From contig JAAFHX010000017.1 in NCBI GenBank assembly GCA_013297695.1, forward strand, positions 1 through 36,232: a stretch of DNA of 36,232 nt, written 5' to 3'. Position 1 is the first letter of the stretch; every line of letters starts with the position of its first letter. This stretch comes from Rhodobacterales bacterium. GTDB lineage: Bacteria; Pseudomonadota; Alphaproteobacteria; Rhodobacterales; Rhodobacteraceae. Shown piece after piece: positions 27,929 through 36,232 of this stretch. A program made the translations under genes and the position numbers. Below the pieces are notes generated by a model. The model did no database searches. It was not told the origin of the DNA and saw only the letters and a program-made list of their open reading frames with translations.

Positions 27929-29272
27929 ATGAGCTTTCCGATTTCCCTTGAGACACCGGTCCGCTTTCCCGGACCTCTGCCCGCCGCATGCGATGTCGTG
28001 GTCATCGGCGGCGGTGTCATCGGGGTGATGACGGCGTGGTTTCTGGCTGAACGCGGGCTGCGGGTGACAGTCTGCGAAAAGGGCCGGATCGCGGCCGAGC
28101 AATCATCGCGCAACTGGGGCTGGGTGCGCCAGCAGGGCCGCGACCCCGCCGAACTGCCGATCATGGTCGAGGCGATGCGGCATTGGGACAGCCTGGCGCA
28201 GGGCTTTGGCGATGCGCTCGGGTTCCGCCGGACCGGGGTGATGTACCTCGCCACGACCGACCGCGAGATTGCGGGGTTCGAGGGGTGGCTGCCCCATGCG
28301 CGGGACCACGGGGTCGATACCCGCCTGATCTCGCGGGCCGAGGTGGTTTCCACGCTGAAGGGCGCTGTCGCGGGCTGGACGGGCGGGTTGGTCACGCCGT
28401 CTGACGCCCGCGCCGAACCCTGGGTCGCAGTGCCGATGATCGCCGCAGAAGCCGCGCGGCGCGGGGTCACGGTGGTCGAAGGCTGCGCGGTCCGCAGTCT
28501 GGACCTTGCGGCGGGCCGGGTGGTGGGGGTTGTCACCGAACAGGGTCGCGTTGCCTGCGATCGGGCGGTGCTGGCAGGCGGGGCCTGGTCATCACTGTTC
28601 GCGCGCGCCCATGGTGTCAGCTTTCCGCAACTGTCGGTGCTGGCCTCGGTTGCGGCAACCGAGCCGATGCCCGAGGTCTGGCCGGGGGCGGCAGCCGACG
28701 ACGAGTTCGCCTTTCGCCGCCGCGCCGATGGCGGCTATTCGCTGGCTCCGGGCAGCGGGCATGATTTCTGGATCGGCCCCGATGCGGTGCGCAACCTTGG
28801 AACCTATCTGCCTGTGCTGAAGAAGGATTTCCGATCCACAGGGTTTCGCCCGGCGGCGCCTTCGGGTTTTCCCGATGGCTGGAGGACCCCGCGCCGCTGG
28901 TCGGCGGACCGCGTGTCGCCGTTCGAACGCCAGCGCATCCTGAACCCCGCTCCGAACATGACGCGGCTTGGGCGGGTGCAGGATGCCTTTGCCCGCGCCT
29001 TCCCCGGTCTGGGGCGACCCCGATTGAAGACCGCCTGGGCCGGCATGATCGACACGCTGCCCGACGTGGTGCCGGTGATCGACCGGGTGGCGGCGATCCC
29101 CGGTCTGGTGCTGGCGACGGGGATGAGCGGGCATGGCTTTGGCATCGGCCCCGGCATGGGGCGGGTGATTGCCGATCTGGTGGCCGGGCGCGCGGTGGGG
29201 CATGACCTGTCACGGTTCCGGCTGTCGCGGTTCAGCGACGGGTCGGTCCTTGCGCCGGGGCCATCCCTGTGA
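27929..29272 (+). CDS. NAD(P)/FAD-dependent oxidoreductase (DadA/DAO family)
   Basis: CDVVVIGGGVIGVMTAWFLAERGLRVTVCEKGRIAAEQSSRNWGWVRQQGRDPAELP; TGMSGHGFGIGPGMGRVIADLVAGR. Confidence 0.93.
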   Translation: MSFPISLETPVRFPGPLPAACDVVVIGGGVIGVMTAWFLAERGLRVTVCEKGRIAAEQSSRNWGWVRQQGRDPAELPIMVEAMRHWDSLAQGFGDALGFRRTGVMYLATTDREIAGFEGWLPHARDHGVDTRLISRAEVVSTLKGAVAGWTGGLVTPSDARAEPWVAVPMIAAEAARRGVTVVEGCAVRSLDLAAGRVVGVVTEQGRVACDRAVLAGGAWSSLFARAHGVSFPQLSVLASVAATEPMPEVWPGAAADDEFAFRRRADGGYSLAPGSGHDFWIGPDAVRNLGTYLPVLKKDFRSTGFRPAAPSGFPDGWRTPRRWSADRVSPFERQRILNPAPNMTRLGRVQDAFARAFPGLGRPRLKTAWAGMIDTLPDVVPVIDRVAAIPGLVLATGMSGHGFGIGPGMGRVIADLVAGRAVGHDLSRFRLSRFSDGSVLAPGPSL

Positions 29273-29940
29273 CTGCGGCCCCGTCCGCGCGCGAGATCGT
29301 TCCCGAACTGGTCCTGCAGGACCCGGCGGCCGGTGCGGCGCTGCTGCGGCATCGGTTGGGGTTCGTGCCCGACGCCGGGCTGCTGCGGTTGGGCAGCCAG
29401 CGGGTCGCGCTGCGGCAGGGGGTGTCTTCGGGCCACGGGCCGATGGATCACCTTGCACTGGCGGTTGATGCCGTGGCCCCTGCACTTGCCGGCGTGATTG
29501 CGCGCGGCGGCACGGCGGATGCGGCGGTGACCCCTGACGGGCCGGTGCTGATCCCCGAATTCTGGGACGCGGGCACCGAATACATCTTTGTCGAAGGCCC
29601 CGAGGGCGCGCGGATCGAGCTTTGCGCCCGCCCCGGCAGCACCCGCCCGGGCCTGCCCGGCCATGACCATCTGGGCATCGCCTGCCGCGACCTGCCCGCG
29701 ATGCGCGCCTTCTTCCTGGGCCTTGGTCTGACCGAGATCGCGGCAACGGTGCTGCGCCGCGCCACGGGTGATGTGGCGGTGGCCTTCCTGTCCTCCGGCC
29801 TGTCCACGGTCGAGCTTTACGCCCCCCCGGTGCCGCCCGTGCCTGCCGCCGCCCCGTTCTGGCGCGGTCTGATGCTGGCTGGATTGACCGAGGCGCAACA
29901 GGGTCCCGAAGGGCTGCTGGTCCGCCCCCTCACGCCTTGA
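29269..29940 (+). CDS. VOC (glyoxalase/bleomycin-resistance fold) family protein
   Basis: GTG start overlapping the upstream stop (GTGA). GPMDHLALAVDAVAPALAGVIARG...EYIFVEGPEGARIELCAR...GHDHLGIACRDLPAMRAFFLGLGLTEI. Confidence 0.85.
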   Translation: MTAAPSAREIVPELVLQDPAAGAALLRHRLGFVPDAGLLRLGSQRVALRQGVSSGHGPMDHLALAVDAVAPALAGVIARGGTADAAVTPDGPVLIPEFWDAGTEYIFVEGPEGARIELCARPGSTRPGLPGHDHLGIACRDLPAMRAFFLGLGLTEIAATVLRRATGDVAVAFLSSGLSTVELYAPPVPPVPAAAPFWRGLMLAGLTEAQQGPEGLLVRPLTP

Positions 29941-32380
29941 TTCGCGCCATGTCGGGGTCGTAAAGCGGCCGCAGGCTCAGCCGCGCCGGAACCCGGACCG
30001 AGGCCACGTCAAGCGCATAGCTGCCGCTGGTCAGCCAGTCGGCGGTCACGCCGCCCGGATTGCGCACATAGCCATAACCGACGGGCCGCCCGAGCGTATG
30101 GCCGAACCCGCCAGACGACAGCCAGCCCACGCGCTGCCCGTCGCGGTAGATCGTCTCGCGCCCCAGCAGAACTACCTGCGGATCGTCAACGACGAACCCG
30201 GCCAGACGCTTGGCCACGCCGCCCGCCTGCTGCGCCGCGACCGCCGCGCGCCCGATGAAAGGCAGGCCCGACCGCATCTTGCAGGCCCAGTCCAGCCCCG
30301 CCTCGACCGGGGTATGGTCTGGCCCGATATCCGACCCCCAGGCGCGATAGCCCTTTTCCAGCCGCAGCGTTTCAATGGCCCGGTAGCCCGCGTTCCGCAG
30401 GCCATGGGGCGCGCCTGCTGCCATCAGCGCCTCGTACACCGTCACGGCGCAATCGGCGGGCAGGTGCAGCTCCCACCCCAGTTCACCCACAAAGGTCACC
30501 CGCAGCGCCAGGACCGGGCAGCCGCGGATGCCGATGTCCCGTGCCGTGGCAAAGGGAAAGGCGGCGTTCGACACGTCTTCGCCCGTGACTGCCGAAAGAA
30601 TGTCGCGCGCGCGCGGCCCCATCAGCGACAGCACGGCGTTCGACGAGGTGACATCGGTCAGCACCGCCCGCGCGCCGTCGGGCAGGTTGCGGGCGATCCA
30701 GTCGAAATCATGCGTGGCGAAGCCGGTGCCGGTCACGATGTAGAAGCTTTCGAGGGCGGTGCGCACCACTGTTAGGTCGGCCTCGATGCCGCCCCGGTCG
30801 TTCAGCATCTGGGTATAAACCAGACTCCCCACGGGCCGGTCGATGTTGTTCGCCGCGATGTGGTTCAGGGCAGATGCCGCATCCGGACCATCCAGCCGGA
30901 ACTTGGCAAAGGATGACTGGTCGATCACCACGGCCGCAGTCCGGCAGGCATGATGTTCTCGCGCGACCGCGTCGAACCAGCCGGGGCGGCCATAGGAATA
31001 GCGGTCCGCCGGGGTTTCCCCTGCGGCAAGGTCGGCAAACCAGTTGGGTCGTTCCCAGCCGAGTTTCTCGCCGAAACAGGCCCCCGCCGCCGCCAGATGT
31101 GCATAAAGCGCCGACCGGCGCGTGGGGCGGGCCGAGGTGAATTCCTCGGACGGCCAGGCGATGGTGTAGTGCCGCGCATAGGCTTGCAGCGTGCGGTCGC
31201 GCACCCAGGGTCCGTCGCGGTGCACCCGTCCGAAACGGCGGATGTCGACGGGCCAGAGGTCAAAGGGTGCCGCCCCCTTCGCCACCCATTCCGCCAGCGC
31301 CATGCCCGCGCCGCCCCCGCTTGCGATGCCAAAGGCGTTGAACCCCGCGCCGACGAACAGGTTGCGCAGTTCGGGTGCCTCGCCCAGGATGAAGTTGCCG
31401 TCGGGGGTAAAGCTTTCCGGTCCGTTCAGAAGCTGCTTGATCCCGGCGCTTTCCAGCGCCGGGACGCGACCGACCGCCTTATCCATGAATTGTTCGAAAT
31501 GGTCAAAATCCGAGGTCAAGGTCTGGTAATGGAACCCCTTGGGTATTCCATTTTTCGCCCAAGGCTTCGGGTTCGGTTCATAGCCGCCCATCACCAGACC
31601 GCCGACTTCCTCTTTCCAGTAGGTCAGCCGGTCGGGGTCGCGCAGGGTGGGCAGGTCGGCCGTCACGCCCGCGATCCGTTCGGTGATCATGTACTGATGC
31701 TCGACCGACACCAGCGGCACCGAAACGCCGACCGTTGCCGCCAGCGCACGGGTCCACTGGCCGCAACACAGCACGACCTTTTCGCAGGCGATGGTTCCGC
31801 CGGGTGTTTCCACCCCCCGGATGCGGCCGCCTTCGACCAGAATGCGGGTGACGGGCATGTCCTCGACAATCGTCACCCCCGCCATCCGCGCGCCCTTGGC
31901 CAGGCTTTGCGTGATGTCGGACGGGTTGGCCTGCCCGTCGGTGGGCAGAAAGGCCGCCCCCACCAGATCGTCGATGGTCATCAGCGGCCACAGGTCCTGC
32001 GCCTCGCGCGGGGTCAGAAGGTGCATCTCCAGCCCGAAGGAGGCGGCCGTGGTGGCCTGCCGCCTGACTTCCGTCCAGCGTTCGGCGTCGCAGGCCAGCC
32101 GCAGCCCGCCGTTGCGTTTCCACCCTGTCGCAAGGCCCGTCTCCTGCGCCAGACGGTCATAAAGCGCGACCGAATAGCCCAGCAATTGCGTGATGTTGGC
32201 CGAGGTGCGCAATTGCCCCACCAGCCCCGCCGCATGAAACGTCGTGCCCGAGGTCAGCTTGTGACGCTCCAGCAGGATCGTGTCGGTCAGCCCCATCTTG
32301 CCCAGGTGGTAAGCCGTGGAACAGCCGATGATGCCGCCGCCGATGACGACGATGCGGGCAGAGGTGGGAAGATCGGTCAT
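29930..32380 (-). CDS. FAD-dependent oxidoreductase fused to GcvT-like aminomethyltransferase domain (dimethylglycine/sarcosine dehydrogenase-like)
   Basis: MTDLPTSARIVVIGGGIIGCSTAYHLGKMGLTDTILLERHKLTSGTTFHAAGLVGQLRTSANI; C-terminal GcvT features VTFVGELGWELHLPADCAVTVYEALMAAG, AGYRAIETLRLEKGYRAWGSDIGPDHTPVEAGLDW. Confidence 0.94.
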   Translation of the reverse strand: MTDLPTSARIVVIGGGIIGCSTAYHLGKMGLTDTILLERHKLTSGTTFHAAGLVGQLRTSANITQLLGYSVALYDRLAQETGLATGWKRNGGLRLACDAERWTEVRRQATTAASFGLEMHLLTPREAQDLWPLMTIDDLVGAAFLPTDGQANPSDITQSLAKGARMAGVTIVEDMPVTRILVEGGRIRGVETPGGTIACEKVVLCCGQWTRALAATVGVSVPLVSVEHQYMITERIAGVTADLPTLRDPDRLTYWKEEVGGLVMGGYEPNPKPWAKNGIPKGFHYQTLTSDFDHFEQFMDKAVGRVPALESAGIKQLLNGPESFTPDGNFILGEAPELRNLFVGAGFNAFGIASGGGAGMALAEWVAKGAAPFDLWPVDIRRFGRVHRDGPWVRDRTLQAYARHYTIAWPSEEFTSARPTRRSALYAHLAAAGACFGEKLGWERPNWFADLAAGETPADRYSYGRPGWFDAVAREHHACRTAAVVIDQSSFAKFRLDGPDAASALNHIAANNIDRPVGSLVYTQMLNDRGGIEADLTVVRTALESFYIVTGTGFATHDFDWIARNLPDGARAVLTDVTSSNAVLSLMGPRARDILSAVTGEDVSNAAFPFATARDIGIRGCPVLALRVTFVGELGWELHLPADCAVTVYEALMAAGAPHGLRNAGYRAIETLRLEKGYRAWGSDIGPDHTPVEAGLDWACKMRSGLPFIGRAAVAAQQAGGVAKRLAGFVVDDPQVVLLGRETIYRDGQRVGWLSSGGFGHTLGRPVGYGYVRNPGGVTADWLTSGSYALDVASVRVPARLSLRPLYDPDMARIKA

Positions 32381-33255
32381 CAAGGCCCCGGATTGTTGTG
32401 AAAATCGGCCAGTGCCGCGCGAAACGCGGCCAGCGTGGTTTCGGTATAGGCGGGGAAATCCACCGCCAGATCGGAATGGGTTTCCGACACCATCGACCAC
32501 ATCGCCTCGCGCAATGCTGCCGCTGCCTTCATCGCGCGGTAGCTGTGCCAGAGGGCGGGCGACGGGGGGCGGGCAAAGTACCGCTCCAGCATCGCCGCTT
32601 CCTGATCGGCCGACAGGCTGTTGTTGGCCGCCAGCCCGCCCAGATCGAACAGCGGCGAGTTGAAGCCGGCATAATCCCAGTCGATCAGCCACAGCCGGTG
32701 GCCATCGTCGATCAGGTTGGCAGGCAGCAGGTCGTTGTGGCCGAAGACCAGATGCACCGGCCCCACTGCGGCCTCCAGTACCTCGGCGGTCGCCAGATAT
32801 CCCGGCAGGTCGAGCGCATGGCGGCTTCCGGCCAGCGTGGCGGCATAGTCGCGCAGCACATGAAAGACCCAGAAGGCCAGAACCGGGCCGCGCAGGTGCT
32901 GCGGCATCTCGCGGTGCACGCGCGCCAGCAGGTCGGTCACCCGATCCGCCATGCCGGGCGCGCGCACATCGGCGGCGGTCAGGGTCCGGCCCTCGATCCA
33001 GTCGATCACAAGCAAGCCGGGCTGATGGTGCAGAACGGCCGGCGACAGTCCGGCCGCATGGGCGGCGCGGCTGGCTGCCAATTCGTTGAACCGCATGACC
33101 TGGTGCACGGGAATGTCCGCGCCCACCCGCACCACGCACCGCCGCCCACCATCCTGCACCACGAAATTGACGTTGGTGATGCCGCCGTCCAGCGGCATGG
33201 CGATGATCGGGCCCTGCCAGATCGGCAGGGCGTGCACCCGGTCAAGCGGGGTCAT
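32380..33255 (-). CDS. Choline/ethanolamine kinase-like (APH-fold) phosphotransferase
   Basis: DGGITNVNFVVQDGGRRCVVRVGADIPVHQVMRFNE; HLVFGHNDLLPANLIDDGHRLWLIDWDYAGFNSPLFDLGGLAANN (HND...N, DWDY). Confidence 0.93.
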   Translation of the reverse strand: MTPLDRVHALPIWQGPIIAMPLDGGITNVNFVVQDGGRRCVVRVGADIPVHQVMRFNELAASRAAHAAGLSPAVLHHQPGLLVIDWIEGRTLTAADVRAPGMADRVTDLLARVHREMPQHLRGPVLAFWVFHVLRDYAATLAGSRHALDLPGYLATAEVLEAAVGPVHLVFGHNDLLPANLIDDGHRLWLIDWDYAGFNSPLFDLGGLAANNSLSADQEAAMLERYFARPPSPALWHSYRAMKAAAALREAMWSMVSETHSDLAVDFPAYTETTLAAFRAALADFHNNPGP

Positions 33256-33347
33256 CGGGCAAGAGATGTCAGGTCGCGCATGCACTGCCAAGCGTTACCC
33301 CGCCACAGGGTCGCGTCAATGGTCATGTCGCGCCGGTTGACCCGCCG

Positions 33348-35066
33348 TCAGGTCCGCACCCCGGCAAACCGGGTCTGCCAGTCCGCACGTTCCTCGTCCG
33401 TGATCTTGCGGAACAGGTTTTCGGGCACGGTGAAGGCATGGCCGGGCGGCAGGGCAGTCAGCGCCGAGCCGATGTGGTCGGGCCACTGCGCATCCGGGCT
33501 TCCCATCGCCGCCAGCATTGCCTGTGCGGCATCCGGGATGAAGGGCTGCGACAGGATCGCATAGACCCGGATCAGGTTCAGCGCGAGGCGCACGATGGCC
33601 TCGGCACGGGCCGGATCGGTCTTGATCGCGCTCCACGGGGCCGCCGCTTGCAGGTATTCGTTGCCGATCACCCAGATCCCGCGCAGTTCGGCGGCGGCCT
33701 TGCGCACCTCCATCGCCTCCATCAGCGCCTCGTACTCGCGCACCCGCGCGCCCAGATCGGCGATCAAGGCCGTTTCCAGCGGACCAGGCGCGCCCCCGCC
33801 CGGCACGGTATCGCCCAGCTTGGTGGCGGCGAACTTGGTCACCCGGCTGACGAAGTTGCCCAGCACATCGGCGAGGTCCTTGTTGACCGAGGCCTGAAAA
33901 TTCTCCCAGGTGAACTCGGCATCGCTGTTTTCCGGCGCATGCGACAGAAGCCACCAGCGCCAGTAGTCGGCGGGCAGGACCTGCAATGCCTGATCCATGA
34001 ACACGCCGCGCCCCTGGCTGGTCGAGAACTGGCCACCGTCATAATTCAGGTAGTTGAACGACTTGATATAGTCGACCAGCTTCCACGGCTCGCCCGATCC
34101 CATGATCGTCGCGGGGAAGGACAGGGTGTGGAAGGGCACGTTGTCCTTGCCCATGAATTGCACATATCGAACATCCTCAGCCCCCTTGTCGGTGCGCCAC
34201 CAGCGTTCCCATGCAGAATCCGCATATCCATGCGCATCTGCCCATTCGGCGGCACAGGCGATGTACTCGATCGGCGCATCGAACCAGACGTAAAAGACCT
34301 TGCCCTCCATCCCCGGCCAGGGCCGGTCGCCGCGCATCACGGGCACGCCCCAGTGCAGGTCGCGCGTGATCCCCCGGTCCTGCAGGCCGTCGCCGTCATA
34401 CAGCCATTTCTTCGCGATGGAGGTGGTCAGCACCGGCCAGTCGGTCTTGCTGTCGATCCATGCCTCCAGCCGGTCGCGCAGGGCGCGCTGGCGCAGGAAA
34501 AGGTGCTTGGTTTCCCGCACTTCCAGCCGGGTCGAGCCCGAGATGGCCGAGCGCGGGTCGATCAGGTCGGTCGGATCAAGCTGCTTGGTGCAGTTCTCGC
34601 ACTGGTCGCCGCGGGCCTGGGTATAGCCGCAGTTCGGGCAGGTGCCGGTGATGTAGCGGTCGGGCAGAAAGCGGTTGTCGTCGATGGAAAAGACCTGCCG
34701 TTCCGACACTTCCTCGATCAGGCCGTTGTCGGCCAGACGGCCTGCGAAATGCTGGGTCAGGGCGCGGTTGCGCGCGCTGGACGACCGGCCGAAATGGTCG
34801 AAGGACAGCCGGAACCCCTCGGCGATCTCTTTCTGCACCGCATGCATCTGCGCGCAGAATTCATCCACGGGCTGACCCGCCTTGGCCGCCGCCAGTTCCG
34901 CCGGAGTGCCGTGTTCGTCGGTGGCGCAGAGAAACAGCACCTCATGCCCCCGACTGCGCTGGTAGCGGGCGTACAGGTCGGCGGGCAACTGGCTGCCGAC
35001 GAGGTTTCCCAGATGCTTGATCCCGTTGATATAGGGAATGGCGGAAGTGATGAGGATCCGGGCCAT
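33348..35066 (-). CDS. metG: Methionyl-tRNA synthetase
   Basis: [37 protein letters not shown]; zinc knuckle [27 protein letters not shown] in the KMSKS position. Confidence 0.97.
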   Translation of the reverse strand: MARILITSAIPYINGIKHLGNLVGSQLPADLYARYQRSRGHEVLFLCATDEHGTPAELAAAKAGQPVDEFCAQMHAVQKEIAEGFRLSFDHFGRSSSARNRALTQHFAGRLADNGLIEEVSERQVFSIDDNRFLPDRYITGTCPNCGYTQARGDQCENCTKQLDPTDLIDPRSAISGSTRLEVRETKHLFLRQRALRDRLEAWIDSKTDWPVLTTSIAKKWLYDGDGLQDRGITRDLHWGVPVMRGDRPWPGMEGKVFYVWFDAPIEYIACAAEWADAHGYADSAWERWWRTDKGAEDVRYVQFMGKDNVPFHTLSFPATIMGSGEPWKLVDYIKSFNYLNYDGGQFSTSQGRGVFMDQALQVLPADYWRWWLLSHAPENSDAEFTWENFQASVNKDLADVLGNFVSRVTKFAATKLGDTVPGGGAPGPLETALIADLGARVREYEALMEAMEVRKAAAELRGIWVIGNEYLQAAAPWSAIKTDPARAEAIVRLALNLIRVYAILSQPFIPDAAQAMLAAMGSPDAQWPDHIGSALTALPPGHAFTVPENLFRKITDEERADWQTRFAGVRT

Positions 35067-35145
35067 GCGCTCTTTCCATCGCTGTGCGCGCCGGGTTTAG
35101 CGCAAGGCGGGGGCAAGGGCCAGAAGCGTTGCACGCGGCCGGGGA

Positions 35146-35685
35146 TCAGCCGCGCAACATGCGCCGCACGGTACCGTCACCGCCGATGGCCCGTTTCAGC
35201 GCGCCCGCCACATGCAGCAGGATCACCGCCATCAGCAGTTTGGTCAGCAGGCCATGCGCGGCAAAACCCGCGTCCTCCCACGCCGCCGATACCGGAGCGA
35301 GGGGCGGCAGCACCCACCGGTCGAACAGCATCACGTCGATTCCGGTGGCGGAACTGGCCACATAGCCCGACAGCGGCACGGCAATCAGCAGGGTATACAG
35401 CGCCAGATGGGCGGCACGGGCCAGGCGCTGCTCCATCCCGCCGGGTGGGCCCAAGGGGGCCGGGGGCGGGCTGATCCGGTGCCAGACGATCCGCGCCAGA
35501 ACCAGCGCCAGCAGGATCAGCCCGATGCTTTTGTGCAGGCTGTACAGCCACAGGTTCGCCAGCCCCGGCTGCATGTCGGAAATCCGGGTGCCAAGTGCCA
35601 GCATGCCCAGGATGCCGATGGCCATGCCCCAATGGATCGCGCGGCTGACCAGGCCGAAGCTGTCGGTCGAGTTGGCCAGCCGCAT
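35146..35685 (-). CDS. Cytochrome b561-family protein
   Basis: MRLANSTDSFGLVSRAIHWGMAIGILGMLALG; SLHKSIGLILLALVLARIVWHR; AAHLALYTLLIAVPLSGYVAS; HVAGALKRA. Confidence 0.94.
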   Translation of the reverse strand: MRLANSTDSFGLVSRAIHWGMAIGILGMLALGTRISDMQPGLANLWLYSLHKSIGLILLALVLARIVWHRISPPPAPLGPPGGMEQRLARAAHLALYTLLIAVPLSGYVASSATGIDVMLFDRWVLPPLAPVSAAWEDAGFAAHGLLTKLLMAVILLHVAGALKRAIGGDGTVRRMLRG

Positions 35686-35689
35686 CGCT

Positions 35690-36232
35690 TCAGTCCGCCT
35701 GCCGGATGCGCGCCAGGATATCCAGCCGCACCTGATCGCCGACCATGTCGTTCCAGCCGGTGGCACCATAGTCGCTGCGGTTGATCGTGCCGGTCATCCG
35801 GACGGTCAACTGGCTCAGGTCGCCGTCGGCGCTGCCCTGCTGGCGGTAGATGGCGGCATTCAGCGTGACGGGCCGTGTCACGCCCCGGATGGTCAGCGCG
35901 CCGTCCACCTGCGCGCCGTCTGCGGTCTTGCGCAGGGCACTGCTGACAAAGGTGATCTCGGGGAAGGTGGCGCTGTCGAGCACCTTCGGTCCGCGCATCG
36001 CCTGCGCGGCAAAGGGAAAGCTGGCCGTTGCCTTGCTGGTGTCCAGCGTGACGGCGATCTTGCTGTTCGCCACGGTGTCGAAATCGACGGTCAGATCGGC
36101 CCGGGTGACGGTGAATTTGCCGGTGATCCGGTCGGGGCCGAAATCGGTCTCGAAGCCGACCGAGGATTCGGCAGGCTCCAGCACATAGTCCCGGGGGGCA
36201 GCACTGGCGGGGGCGGCAAGGGCAAGCATCAG
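35690..36232 (-). CDS. YceI family protein (N-terminal signal peptide probably truncated by window edge)
   Basis: APRDYVLEPAESSVGFETDFGPDRITGKFTVTRADLTVDFD...SATFPEITFVSSALRK...GALTIRGVTRPVTLNA...INRSDYGATGWNDMVGDQVRLDI. The in-window Met (36229) leaves an unusually short signal peptide. Confidence 0.93.
   Translation of the reverse strand: MMLALAAPASAAPRDYVLEPAESSVGFETDFGPDRITGKFTVTRADLTVDFDTVANSKIAVTLDTSKATASFPFAAQAMRGPKVLDSATFPEITFVSSALRKTADGAQVDGALTIRGVTRPVTLNAAIYRQQGSADGDLSQLTVRMTGTINRSDYGATGWNDMVGDQVRLDILARIRQAD

Noticed and set aside
29930-33139. 1069-aa version of the DMGDH-like protein
   Set aside because: N-terminal 253 codons are an out-of-frame reading of the phosphotransferase; the Rossmann FAD motif begins right after ATG 32380.
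33438-35474. 678-aa + ORF antisense to metG
   Set aside because: Mirror-frame open reading in GC-rich DNA; metG is unambiguous.
1-36232. Searched by eye for CRISPR repeats, tRNA genes, IS terminal repeats, phage, toxin-antitoxin and defence genes
   Set aside because: No regularly spaced repeats, cloverleaf-like segments, transposase/integrase motifs or defence nucleases seen; region looks like ordinary chromosomal backbone with metabolic accessory genes.

Overview
This is a GC-rich, gene-dense alphaproteobacterial chromosomal segment, most likely Rhodobacteraceae (inferred from protein style and codon usage). It runs from a truncated gatB (1..657, -) to a YceI gene whose signal peptide is probably cut by the right edge. 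I saw no rRNA, tRNA, CRISPR array, IS element or prophage genes. Confident content: gatB, an SLT-like lipoprotein, an acyltransferase, pepN, a divergent photolyase/cryptochrome with an un-tracked DUF2256 mini-gene, a C26 glutamine amidohydrolase, a divergent TetR/MATE pair, a D-lyxose isomerase-family protein, an ECF42-like sigma factor with two YCII-family proteins, an L,D-transpeptidase, a kynU-GNAT-kynA cluster, an ICMT-like methyltransferase, pntAB, a DUF3422 protein, a five-gene peptide-type ABC transporter, a DadA-like FAD oxidase with a VOC protein, a DMGDH/GcvT-type fusion oxidase with a choline-kinase-like phosphotransferase, metG, cytochrome b561 and YceI. Most of this is ordinary. 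The best second-look items are: (i) the photolyase-like protein, which appears to lack several canonical FAD/substrate/Trp-triad residues and has a TGATG-coupled 52-aa DUF2256 gene; (ii) the sigma-factor locus, with an apparently exported, DGPF-less YCII paralog and a 43-nt palindrome overlapping its ribosome-binding site; (iii) twin operators in the TetR/MATE gap; (iv) a possible amine import and oxidation island at 21.9-33.3 kb. All homology calls come from reading sequence and recalled family motifs; no search was run.
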